Source of the DNA: Singulisphaera sp. GP187
Lineage (GTDB): Bacteria; Planctomycetota; Phycisphaerae; Phycisphaerales; SM1A02
NCBI GenBank assembly: GCA_945868805.1
Contig: CAMBMO010000007.1
Span: forward strand, 1 to 64,000
DNA length: 64,000 bases
Reading direction: 5' to 3'
Part shown: piece by piece, positions 24,742 to 33,646 of the stretch
How the letters are laid out: each line of letters starts with the position of its first letter
Numbering within the stretch: the first letter of the stretch is position 1
Notes under the pieces: generated by a model
What the model saw: the letters and a program-made list of their open reading frames with translations, nothing else
Database searches by the model: none
Told to the model about the DNA's origin: nothing
Program-made: the position numbers and the translations under genes

Positions 24742-26196
24742 ATGACGACTCGCCCCACCCCGGCAGCGGGCTCCTGTACATCGACGGCGAAGGCGCCCAC
24801 GAGTGCGGAGCAGGTCAGAAAGCACTTTGTACTCGATACGAATGTGCTCCTCCACAACCCCCAGTCGATCTTCAAGTTCGAAGAACACGAAGTGGTGATA
24901 CCGCTTACGGTGCTGGAAGAACTCGACACATTCAAGAAAAACAATGATGAGAAGGGGCGCAATGCTCGGCAGGTGATCCGTGCGCTCGATCGGCTTCGCA
25001 GTATCGGGCATCTCTTTGAGGGTGTCGTCTGGAACGAGCAGGGAGGATCGATTCGCGTGATGCGCTTCAAGGCAGCTGGATCGTACGACCTCGACTTAAG
25101 CATTGTCGACAATCGAATCATCGGCGTCGCGCACGCGTTGCATGCCGCTGGACTTCGTGCAATCTTTGTCTCCAAAGATATTAATGCGCGCGTGAAGTGT
25201 GATGCAATCGGCGTTGCTGCCGAAGACTTCGAAGCAGACCGTGTCGACGCAGACTGGCTGAACACTGGATTCATCACCAGCCGTGTCCCGAGAGAATTGA
25301 TCGACGACCTCTACACCGAGCGGCAATTGCCGATCGCCCGCATCGAGGCGGTGCCTGGAGCAATTCCAATCCACGCAGATGACGACAGTGGCGAGAAACC
25401 GACGCTGCTGCCGAATCACTTCATCTCGCTCGTCGACGAAACCGATCCGTCCCACACGGGATTGGCGCGAAGACTTTCCGACACAGCGCACATCATTCCC
25501 ATCACTGGACCGCGCAAGCCGATCTATGGAGTGATCGCGCGCAATGTGCAGCAAACCATGGCACTCGATTTGTTGCTCGACGACGAGATCAAGCTCGTCA
25601 CGCTGATCGGCCCCGCAGGGACGGGTAAGACCCTCCTCGCCATCGCCGCGGGCATGCACAAGGTCTTCAAAGAGGAGCGATTCGACAAATTGCTGGTGGC
25701 GCGTCCAATCATGCCACTCGGCCGGGACATCGGCTATCTGCCTGGAGACAAGGACGAGAAGTTGGCGATGTGGATGCAACCGATTTTCGACAATGTGGCG
25801 TACTTGCTTTCGACTCGCGGTGGTCACGGCGGATCGGAGCCAGATAGCAAGACGACCGAACAGCGCATCGACCAATTGATCGCATCACGAAAGTTGGTGC
25901 TCGAGCCAATCACCTACATCCGAGGTCGAAGCATTCCACACCAGTTCATCATCGTGGATGAGGCGCAAAACCTCTCGCCACACGAGGTCAAGACGATTGT
26001 CTCGCGCGTGGGTGATGGAACGAAGATCGTTCTCTGCGGCGATGTTGGTCAGATCGACAATCCATATCTCGATGCGGCGAGTAATGGTCTTTCGCACCTG
26101 ATCGAACGTATGAAGGGTCACCGACTCGCGGGTCACGTCACGCTATCGAAGACGGAGCGCAGTGAACTGGCGAGTCTCGCGGCGGAAATGCTTTAG
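24742..26196 (+). CDS. PIN-domain / PhoH-like ATPase fusion
   Basis: The 484-residue protein joins an N-terminal PIN nuclease domain (FVLDTNVLLHNPQ, then VIPLTVLEELD and a late acidic VSKDINARVK) to a PhoH ATPase. The ATPase has Walker A GPAGTGKTLLA, VARPIMPLGRDIGYLPGD and Walker B FIIVDEAQNLSPHE. Proteins of this PhoH2/YlaK architecture act as RNA helicase-nucleases. ATG at 24742 follows the candidate promoter closely; ATG at 24709 is an in-frame alternative but falls inside the promoter. The 3' end overlaps the convergent FUSC gene by 59 bp. Confidence 0.88.
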   Translation: MTTRPTPAAGSCTSTAKAPTSAEQVRKHFVLDTNVLLHNPQSIFKFEEHEVVIPLTVLEELDTFKKNNDEKGRNARQVIRALDRLRSIGHLFEGVVWNEQGGSIRVMRFKAAGSYDLDLSIVDNRIIGVAHALHAAGLRAIFVSKDINARVKCDAIGVAAEDFEADRVDADWLNTGFITSRVPRELIDDLYTERQLPIARIEAVPGAIPIHADDDSGEKPTLLPNHFISLVDETDPSHTGLARRLSDTAHIIPITGPRKPIYGVIARNVQQTMALDLLLDDEIKLVTLIGPAGTGKTLLAIAAGMHKVFKEERFDKLLVARPIMPLGRDIGYLPGDKDEKLAMWMQPIFDNVAYLLSTRGGHGGSEPDSKTTEQRIDQLIASRKLVLEPITYIRGRSIPHQFIIVDEAQNLSPHEVKTIVSRVGDGTKIVLCGDVGQIDNPYLDAASNGLSHLIERMKGHRLAGHVTLSKTERSELASLAAEML

Positions 26197-28504
26197 CAGG
26201 TCGATCGGCTGCGATTCGATCGAGCACATTCGACAATTCAAGCAGTCGCGACGCGGCGACTCTGTACATGCCGATTTGACCGAGGACGAACTCCGAAGAT
26301 TCCGCGCTCATGACACGAATCCGGGGACGTGCACGAATCGCGGGGACGAGTTGTTCGAGAGCTTGGGACTGGGTGTCCAACTGTCGAGTCGCCGTCGCGA
26401 ACGGCGCGTAATTGCCACTTTCGAGGGCATTGCTCCCGACGAGGCAGGTCGTGGCGATCGAATTCGCGCAATCTTGGAGTTCGGCGAGATCGATAAACAG
26501 AGTCTCGGGATCCAGTTTCGCCATGACTCGATTGAGCGCGAGCGCGGTGTTGGTGTAGACGATCAATGTTAAATGGTCCGCAATCTCCTCAATGCGCTCG
26601 TTCGTAATCGCTGGCTCGCTTGCGCGGGGTTCACTTTGCAGTGACTGACTCAAGTTGCGACTTCGCAAAATGAGAGACAACATCTTGTAGCGGAGTTGGG
26701 TGAGATCGCCTTGCGTACCAGAATTGGACGGAAATCCCAGCGTCGCAACTTTGCTCGCGCGCTCGAGAGTGAGCGCGAAAATGCGCGTCAGCTCGTTGCG
26801 GGCGAAGTCGGGTCGAAACCAATTAAAGATCGCGAGCGTCACAAGCGTTCCAAGCATGACCCCGATTATTCGCCCAGAGGGCGCCGCAAGGTCGATCGTT
26901 GGTTGAAATGTCGTTCCGAGGCCGATCGCAAGGCAGAAAACCGCTTGGACGCCCGCATATGAGATGTGCGGGCCACCCGTCATGATCCAAATCAGTGGTG
27001 CACTACAACCGATCCAAACGAGCAGAAGCCCGGGAGAACTGTCGACTGTCGGGATCAGAAAGAGGATGGCAAATATGGACATCGCCCAGCCGACAAGTGT
27101 CCCAACGAGGCGCAGTTTCGCACGAGCTCGCGTCCCTTCACTCGATCCACCAGTTGCTGCAACCACCATCAAGGGGGTGACCATCATCGTGCCCAGACTC
27201 GGGAAATGCGTCGTCGCCACAAAGAGCAGTCCGATGAGACATGCGGTCGCGAGTTTGATCGAGAACCAGAAGCTGCGGGTTGCGTCATCTTTCAATCCTG
27301 GTGCGAGGAGGGGCGTCGAGATCATCCGCAAGACATCTGCGCGATTCACGTGCGCGTCCTCGGTCCGCTCGCCGAGCGCGGTTGAGTAGGTTGCATGAAA
27401 CGCCCGGCAGAGCGAAATCGTGGACATAAAACCTTGAGAAACCAATGGCGAAAGTCCGGTTCCTTCACGAATGCCCAACCGTAGGATCTCTGCCTCGTGG
27501 GCGCGCGCGAACGCTTCGATCGCAGCTCTCAGCGACTCGAAATCGACTGGTGCTGTCTCGAGCGAAGCGATGAATTCAGCGTCACGTTGCTTCGATGTCG
27601 CGGCCCATATCCGTAGTTGAGTCAGAATGGAAGCCAAGGACTCCATCAGCCGAATCGTTGGCTCGATCAAGGCGGCGTTCACCGATGTGCCGTCCAATTG
27701 TTTGGAGAGCGCGATCGTGTTGCTCGTGATCGACCCGACAGCACCGATGAGCGTGACGCGATCGATCAGCGAGGCGAGGTGATGTCTGGCACTCTGGTCG
27801 GTGAATGCGGCATCGCCGAGGAGTACGAACATTTTCTGCGCAACGGCTGGGTCGAGCGACTTCGGCGGAAGCGCAGTGCGTGGTCGGTCGATGTTGCGCA
27901 ATCGATCGATGATCCACTGCGTGCGTTGCAGTTCGGCGTCGACCGCGACGATGTATTTGCTTCGAAAATCTCGAATGGGTCGCACGGGATAGATAAGCGT
28001 GAGCGCGATCCACGAAGCGATGACGCCGAGGGCGACGATCCAGAATCGTTCGAACGACACCTGAGCGATCTGGTCGAAGCCCGTGGGTGACTCCAACGCC
28101 ACAATCAGAATCGACAGCGCGAAGACCCAACCCACATAGGGCCTTTCACTACGGGCAATCACTAATCCTGCAAGGGTGATGGCGGCAAAGAATGACGCGA
28201 GGTAGAACCAGTACTGCTGATAAAAGACCGCAGTAATGATGTACGCAAATGCCACGCCGGCAAGTGTTCCAAAGACTCTTTGAATCATTTTGTGCACCGA
28301 TGAATCGACACTCGGCGCACAGACGATCATGATCGTCACGATGCACCAGTAGCCCTGATTGAGATGAAAGATCTGAATCACGAGCATCGCGAGGGTCGTC
28401 GCAAAGAGCACGCGGATCGTCGCGTGCCACCTCTCTGTGCTCGGCGCAAATTCCTTGCGCAGAAACGCGGTCAAGCGAGATTCTTGTGCCGCGAGCCAGT
28501 TCAT
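26138..28504 (-). CDS. FUSC-family membrane protein (aromatic/efflux type)
   Basis: The 788-residue protein has two sets of membrane helices separated by cytoplasmic domains, the layout of YccS/FUSC and aromatic-acid efflux proteins. Set one (about 30-180) includes FATTLAMLVIQIFHLNQGYWCIVTI, YWFYLASFFAAITLAGLVI and VGWVFALSILIVALE. Set two (about 400-560) includes SFWFSIKLATACLIGLLF and LLVWIGCSAPLIWIMTGG. Transport by such proteins is established for a few members only. ATG at 28504 is chosen because it overlaps the pabB stop by four bases; a longer frame upstream just reads through pabB. Confidence 0.82.
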   Translation of the reverse strand: MNWLAAQESRLTAFLRKEFAPSTERWHATIRVLFATTLAMLVIQIFHLNQGYWCIVTIMIVCAPSVDSSVHKMIQRVFGTLAGVAFAYIITAVFYQQYWFYLASFFAAITLAGLVIARSERPYVGWVFALSILIVALESPTGFDQIAQVSFERFWIVALGVIASWIALTLIYPVRPIRDFRSKYIVAVDAELQRTQWIIDRLRNIDRPRTALPPKSLDPAVAQKMFVLLGDAAFTDQSARHHLASLIDRVTLIGAVGSITSNTIALSKQLDGTSVNAALIEPTIRLMESLASILTQLRIWAATSKQRDAEFIASLETAPVDFESLRAAIEAFARAHEAEILRLGIREGTGLSPLVSQGFMSTISLCRAFHATYSTALGERTEDAHVNRADVLRMISTPLLAPGLKDDATRSFWFSIKLATACLIGLLFVATTHFPSLGTMMVTPLMVVAATGGSSEGTRARAKLRLVGTLVGWAMSIFAILFLIPTVDSSPGLLLVWIGCSAPLIWIMTGGPHISYAGVQAVFCLAIGLGTTFQPTIDLAAPSGRIIGVMLGTLVTLAIFNWFRPDFARNELTRIFALTLERASKVATLGFPSNSGTQGDLTQLRYKMLSLILRSRNLSQSLQSEPRASEPAITNERIEEIADHLTLIVYTNTALALNRVMAKLDPETLFIDLAELQDCANSIATTCLVGSNALESGNYAPFATATRQLDTQSQALEQLVPAIRARPRIRVMSAESSEFVLGQIGMYRVAASRLLELSNVLDRIAADRPAKAFPPRDSPVHCAPSSIA

Positions 28505-29907
28505 GCCCGTGGAGCGACCGTAGTTGGTGAGCTGCAATCGGCCGCGAGTGCGACACGGAGAATTCGCGTCTTTGCAATGCACTCAAGGTTTTCTGTGGCT
28601 GGATCGCTCTCTGCGACGATTCCGCAGCCCGCGTGATAATCGATCGTCCACGATTCTGGATCTGCAGGGCAATGAACGTTCCCCGCAATCTGTGCGGTCC
28701 TCGTGAGTTGCGCAGTCCGGATTGCAACGCTGAAGAGTGCCGAGCCGCAACTGCTCGCGAGTCCGATCGCACCGCAGTAAGGACCGCGGTCGACCGATTC
28801 GAGCTCGTCGATGATTTGCATTGCCCGAACTTTTGGCGCACCCGTGACTGATCCTGGTGGAAAGCACGCCGCGAAGAGGTCGGCGAAGTCGTATTGTTGT
28901 GCAAGTGTTCCCGATACTTCTGCAACGGTTTGCAAGACCGTCGGGTGGTTCTCGAGCGTCCGGGCTTTGTCGACGCGAACGGATCCGATCTCACACACTC
29001 GGCCAATGTCGTTTCGCATGAGGTCGACGATCATGTGAAGTTCTGCAGTGTCTTTCTCGCTCGCCATCAATTCATGCGCATCCGCCGGGTCTGGACGTGT
29101 TCCCTTCATCGGTCGAGTCGTCACTCGTCGCGTTCCACCATCGAGATCGAGAAAGAGCTCGGGGCTGAAGGAGAGAAGCGAGCGACTTTCGTCGAGTTCG
29201 AGATACGCGCCGTATCTCGAGGCTGTCGTAGTGAGCGCGTCCAGCGCGAAGTGGCGGGCGCATCCACGGATCGTCGCCCGGAAGGGTTGCGTGATATTCG
29301 CCTGGAAGATGTCTCCTGCGTGGACATACTCGACCGCTCGAGCGACCATCCGTTCAAAGTTTCCTTCAACATCGATCGGGCGAAGGTGATCGCCATCGAT
29401 CGCCCACCACCCACGACGAGCGCCTTGTTTGGGATGAACGAGAGAAGCGACCTCGGCAGCATCGGGATCGCCAACTTCAAACCATCGTCGATGTTTATGC
29501 GAGTAGACAAGCGCACGCGGCACATGGCAGAGGACTGCGTCGGGCCAGTCGCTCGATGGTCGCTTCAGGGTGATTCCGCGTGGCTCGAACATCGCCCCAC
29601 ATTCATAGCCAATAAATCCGATCCACCCGCCGGCGAATGGCAAGCGAACGCGACCGCCGTCAATGAATGCTGGCGCGCGCGCAGGCGCAAGATCTCGAAT
29701 GAATTGCATCAAGTCCTTGGGCTTGCCGACTCGTGCGTCGATTCGCGTGGTATCGGTCCGAGGTGAGAGAATTGTCCAGCGATCGAATGCGTCCGAGTCG
29801 CCTCCCGAGACGAGGGCGAGCATCGGCACATCGACATGCCAGGCCATCATCGCTTGCCGGGGCGTGATATTCCAGTTCAATTCACGAAGGAATCCACTTC
29901 CGATCAT
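28501..29907 (-). CDS. pabB: Aminodeoxychorismate synthase component I
   Basis: The 468-residue chorismate-binding enzyme converts chorismate to 4-amino-4-deoxychorismate for folate. Family motifs include GGWIGFIGYECGAMFEP, the loop GDIFQANITQPF, LLSFSPELFL, TRPMKGTRPD, HMIVDLMRNDIGRVC, PPGSVTGAPKVRAM and GCGIVAESDPATE. The GDIFQANITQ and RPMKGTRP pattern favours PabB over TrpE. The glutaminase partner (PabA/TrpG) is not in this window. The next gene, the FUSC membrane protein, starts within its stop codon. Confidence 0.88.
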   Translation of the reverse strand: MIGSGFLRELNWNITPRQAMMAWHVDVPMLALVSGGDSDAFDRWTILSPRTDTTRIDARVGKPKDLMQFIRDLAPARAPAFIDGGRVRLPFAGGWIGFIGYECGAMFEPRGITLKRPSSDWPDAVLCHVPRALVYSHKHRRWFEVGDPDAAEVASLVHPKQGARRGWWAIDGDHLRPIDVEGNFERMVARAVEYVHAGDIFQANITQPFRATIRGCARHFALDALTTTASRYGAYLELDESRSLLSFSPELFLDLDGGTRRVTTRPMKGTRPDPADAHELMASEKDTAELHMIVDLMRNDIGRVCEIGSVRVDKARTLENHPTVLQTVAEVSGTLAQQYDFADLFAACFPPGSVTGAPKVRAMQIIDELESVDRGPYCGAIGLASSCGSALFSVAIRTAQLTRTAQIAGNVHCPADPESWTIDYHAGCGIVAESDPATENLECIAKTRILRVALAADCSSPTTVAPRA

Positions 29908-29984
29908 TCGATCATCCTAACCATTCACATGCTCGATTCGATCGCGTGCACCGTGTAGGATCAAGGTCTTTCCTCGGAGCCAAC

Positions 29985-32687
29985 ATGCCAAGCGCAACTG
30001 CCAAGCGACCATCACCCTCACGCACCAAGATCAAGAAAAAGACGCCGAAGCCCAAGCGCGTCAAGATGGTCTATTTCTTTGGACAAGAACGTACCGAAGG
30101 ACGCGCGGAACAAAAGTTGCTTCTGGGTGGCAAGGGAGCGAATCTTGCGGACATGACATCAATTGGTTTGCCAGTGCCGCCAGGCTTTACGATCACGACA
30201 GAAGCGTGCGCGATGTACAGCGAGGGTCGCAATCGACTTCCCCATGGATTGATGGACGAAGTCTCGAAAAACATTCGACTTCTTGAGCGCGAACTCGGCA
30301 AGAAGCTTGGAAGTTTCAAGAACCCGCTTCTGGTTTCGGTCCGTTCTGGCGCCGCGGTCTCGATGCCCGGGATGATGGACACAATTCTCAATCTCGGACT
30401 CAATGACGAGGTCGTGGCGGGACTCGCGTCAGCGACGGGCAATGCGCGATTCGCCTTCGACGCCTACCGACGGCTCATCAACATGTTTGGTGACGTCGTC
30501 ATGGGGGTCGACCATCACCGCTTCGAGCATGCGTTTTCTGAGATCAAGGCGAGATACAACACAACTGAAGACACGGCAGTGCCAACCGCGGGTTTGCAGG
30601 AACTTTGCGATGTCTATAAGACGATCTATAAGGACAGCGTCGGCAAGCCCTTCCCCCAGGATCCGATAAAGCAACTCGAAGCCGCTATTGGTGCGGTCTT
30701 TCAGAGTTGGAACGGCGCGCGTGCGATCGCCTATCGGCAGATCAACGGAATTAAGGCACTCGCCGGGACCGCGGTGAATGTGCAGGCGATGGTGTACGGA
30801 AACATGGGCGACGATTCGGGTACGGGTGTCGCGTTCACGCGCGATCCAGCGACTGGCAAGAACATTTTCTACGGCGAGTTTCTCATCAACGCTCAGGGCG
30901 AAGATGTTGTCGCCGGTATTCGCACGCCGCTTCCGATCAGCGATATGGAGAAGTGGGATTCGAAAGTGTGGAAGCAACTCTTGCAAATTCGTAAGAAGCT
31001 CGAACGTCACTACCGTGACATGCAGGACATCGAATTCACCATTGAACGAGGACGGTTGTTCATGCTGCAGACTCGAAACGGCAAGCGCAATGGAGTTGCC
31101 GCCGTTCGGACCGCGGTGGAAATGGTTCGCGAGGGACTGATCAACGAGCGCATGGCTCTCAAGCGAATTCCCGCCGGAGATCTGGTGCAGTTGCTCTTGC
31201 CTTACTACCGACCGGAGGACAAACGCGGCGTCGAGATTCTCACGAAGGGGATCGCAGCGAGTCCTGGCGCGGCATCCGGGAAATTGGCGTTCACTGCGGC
31301 TGAAGCTGTCGAGCGCACCAACGCTGGCGAAACTGTCTTGTTGATTCGGCGCGAAACTTCGCCTGAAGATGTCGCGGGAATGCACAAGGCTGCGGGAATT
31401 CTCACTTCGACGGGCGGCAAGACCAGCCATGCTGCCGTGGTGGCAGTGGGATGGGGGAAGTGCTGCGTCGTTGGCGCGGGAGAACTTTCAATCAATGTCG
31501 AGGCGGGCACCTTGACAGTCAAGGGTCGCACATTCGGTCGTGGAGACATACTTTCGATCGACGGCGCGACCGGCGAAGTCATGCCTGGGAGTGTTGCGCG
31601 AACGATTCCCGAGGCAATTTCGGGCGATTTCGCACAGGTCATGAAGTGGGCGACGAAGTACGCGACTATGGGCGTTCGAGCCAACGCAGATTCGCCGGCG
31701 GATGCCAAGCGTGCACGCGAATACGGCGCGATTGGAATCGGACTCTGCCGGACCGAGCACATGTTCTTCGAACCGGATCGCATCAAGGCAGTTCGACAGA
31801 TGATTCTGTCGAGTGAAGTCTCTCAGCGCGAAGCGGCGCTCGCGAAGCTCTTGCCCTATCAGCGTGGCGATTTCATTGGCATCTTCACTGCGATGGACGG
31901 GCTGCCAGTCACAGTTCGACTCTTGGATCCACCACTGCATGAATTCGTTCCGCACGACGAACCTGCCCAGCAGGAACTCGCCAACGAGGCGGGTGTCCCT
32001 CTCGTGGATGTTCAGCACCGAGTGACACAACTGCATGAAGCGAATCCAATGCTCGGCCATCGTGGATGCCGGCTCGCGGTGACCTATCCCGAGATTCTCG
32101 TCATGCAAGTTCGTGCGATTGTCGAAGCGGCGATCGATTGTCGTCACCGCCGAATCGATGCTCGCCCCGAGATCATGATTCCCCTCGTCGGTACCAAGAA
32201 GGAACTGGCGTTGCTCCGCACGCTCACCGAGCAAACTCGAGACCTGGTCTTCAAGGAACGTGGCGCAAAGAGATTTGACATTCCAATTGGAACGATGATC
32301 GAGATTCCGCGTGCGGCTGTCGTCGCCAACGAGATCGCGGAAGTTGCCGAGTTCTTTTCCTTCGGCACGAACGACCTCACGCAGATGACATTTGGATTCA
32401 GCCGCGACGACATCAATTCATTTGTGCCGGCGTATCTCGAGAAGGGGCTTCTCGAAGCCGACCCATTCCAGTCGATTGATGTCGATGGCGTCGGGGCGCT
32501 TGTGGCGATGGCGTGCCAGAAGGGGCGTGCAGTCAAGCCGAGATTGAAGCTTGGAGTGTGCGGTGAACATGGTGGCGATCCTGCGTCGATCCGCTTCTTT
32601 CAGACGTGCGGTCTTGATTATGTTTCATGTTCGCCGTTCCGCGTGCCGGTGGCACGGCTTGCCGCAGCTCAGGCGGCGATGAAATGA
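29985..32687 (+). CDS. ppdK: Pyruvate, phosphate dikinase
   Basis: The 900-residue enzyme interconverts pyruvate, ATP and phosphate with PEP, AMP and pyrophosphate. The N-terminal ATP-grasp part begins VYFFGQ and has LLGGKGANLADM. The central phosphohistidine domain has GGKTSHAAVVA with His482. The C-terminal PEP-binding barrel has IGLCRTEHMFF, FGTNDLTQMTFGFSRDD and the catalytic Cys in GVCGEHGGDP. A Lys-rich extension (KIKKKTPKPKRVK) precedes the domain; initiation nearer residue 27 cannot be excluded. It is coupled to the CBM9-like lipoprotein by a 4-nt overlap. Confidence 0.95.
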   Translation: MPSATAKRPSPSRTKIKKKTPKPKRVKMVYFFGQERTEGRAEQKLLLGGKGANLADMTSIGLPVPPGFTITTEACAMYSEGRNRLPHGLMDEVSKNIRLLERELGKKLGSFKNPLLVSVRSGAAVSMPGMMDTILNLGLNDEVVAGLASATGNARFAFDAYRRLINMFGDVVMGVDHHRFEHAFSEIKARYNTTEDTAVPTAGLQELCDVYKTIYKDSVGKPFPQDPIKQLEAAIGAVFQSWNGARAIAYRQINGIKALAGTAVNVQAMVYGNMGDDSGTGVAFTRDPATGKNIFYGEFLINAQGEDVVAGIRTPLPISDMEKWDSKVWKQLLQIRKKLERHYRDMQDIEFTIERGRLFMLQTRNGKRNGVAAVRTAVEMVREGLINERMALKRIPAGDLVQLLLPYYRPEDKRGVEILTKGIAASPGAASGKLAFTAAEAVERTNAGETVLLIRRETSPEDVAGMHKAAGILTSTGGKTSHAAVVAVGWGKCCVVGAGELSINVEAGTLTVKGRTFGRGDILSIDGATGEVMPGSVARTIPEAISGDFAQVMKWATKYATMGVRANADSPADAKRAREYGAIGIGLCRTEHMFFEPDRIKAVRQMILSSEVSQREAALAKLLPYQRGDFIGIFTAMDGLPVTVRLLDPPLHEFVPHDEPAQQELANEAGVPLVDVQHRVTQLHEANPMLGHRGCRLAVTYPEILVMQVRAIVEAAIDCRHRRIDARPEIMIPLVGTKKELALLRTLTEQTRDLVFKERGAKRFDIPIGTMIEIPRAAVVANEIAEVAEFFSFGTNDLTQMTFGFSRDDINSFVPAYLEKGLLEADPFQSIDVDGVGALVAMACQKGRAVKPRLKLGVCGEHGGDPASIRFFQTCGLDYVSCSPFRVPVARLAAAQAAMK

Positions 32688-33610
32688 TTCGATTGGCCAC
32701 GATCAATCTGATCGCGTTGATTTCACTCATCGCTGCGGGGTGTCAGTCGATCGGGAGCGTCCACATGTGTTCGATGACCGAGTTGCCTCGCGCGCCGACA
32801 CCGTATCGGCCGCAGGAGCCGGCATTGTCGACTGCGCCGCTGTATTCACAGCGGCAGTACGACGCGCCGTACTACGCGATTGCGCCGACTCTTGATGGAA
32901 GGGGCGATGATGTGGCGTGGAGTTGCGCGCAGTGGACGGAAGACTTCACGGACATCGAAGGATCTACTCGCACGACGCCTCGCCAGCGCACGCGCGTCAA
33001 GATGCTCTGGAACAAGGAGGCACTGTTTGTACTCGCCGAACTTTCCGAGACAGACCTTTGGGCGACGCTGAAGACCCACGACGAGATCGTCTTTCAGGAC
33101 AATGATTTTGAGATCTTTGTCGATCCAGATGGCGATACGCGCGAGTACTACGAAATCGAAGTAAATGCACTTGGGACGATCTTTGATCTCTATTTGCCAG
33201 AGACGTATCGCGCGGGCACGAAGGCCAATCATGAGTGGAACGCAATGGGAATGCGCCTCGCGATCGCACTCGACGGAACGCTAAACGATTCGTCGGATGT
33301 CGATAAGAGTTGGTCTGTCGAGATGGAGCTCCCGTGGTCGATCTTCGCGCCCATTCCACACTCGGACGGGAGTGCAACATTCCAGTCGATCGCGTGCCCG
33401 CCGAATGTGGGGGACCAGTGGCGCATCAACTTCTCGCGCGTGCAATGGACGCTCACGAAAAGTGGGAAATCCTACGCCAAAGTTGCGGGAAAACCAGAAG
33501 ATAACTGGGTCTGGACCCCGCAGTGGATTATCGACATGCATGTTCCGCAGTGGTGGGGTCGGGTGACATTTGTCGATGGGCTGACGCCAGTGGCAAAGGT
33601 CGCCCGCTAG
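32684..33610 (+). CDS. Lipoprotein with CBM9-like carbohydrate-binding domain
   Basis: The 308-residue protein has a clear lipoprotein signal (MIRLATINLIALISLIAAGC; lipobox IAAGC). After a Pro-rich linker the domain runs from about 65 to 300: TLDGRGDDVAWSCAQWT, VKMLWNKEALFVLAELSETDLWA, DNDFEIFVDPDGDTREYYEIEVNALGTIFDL and WSVEMELPWSIF. This is the CBM9/DOMON-like beta-sandwich found in Planctomycetota and Bacteroidetes, thought to bind sugars at the cell surface. Its start lies inside the ppdK stop, so it is translated from the same transcript. The functional link to ppdK is unclear. Confidence 0.82.
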   Translation: MIRLATINLIALISLIAAGCQSIGSVHMCSMTELPRAPTPYRPQEPALSTAPLYSQRQYDAPYYAIAPTLDGRGDDVAWSCAQWTEDFTDIEGSTRTTPRQRTRVKMLWNKEALFVLAELSETDLWATLKTHDEIVFQDNDFEIFVDPDGDTREYYEIEVNALGTIFDLYLPETYRAGTKANHEWNAMGMRLAIALDGTLNDSSDVDKSWSVEMELPWSIFAPIPHSDGSATFQSIACPPNVGDQWRINFSRVQWTLTKSGKSYAKVAGKPEDNWVWTPQWIIDMHVPQWWGRVTFVDGLTPVAKVAR

Positions 33611-33646
33611 CATTACTCGGAAGCGGTGCCCGGAAGAAATGCTCAA

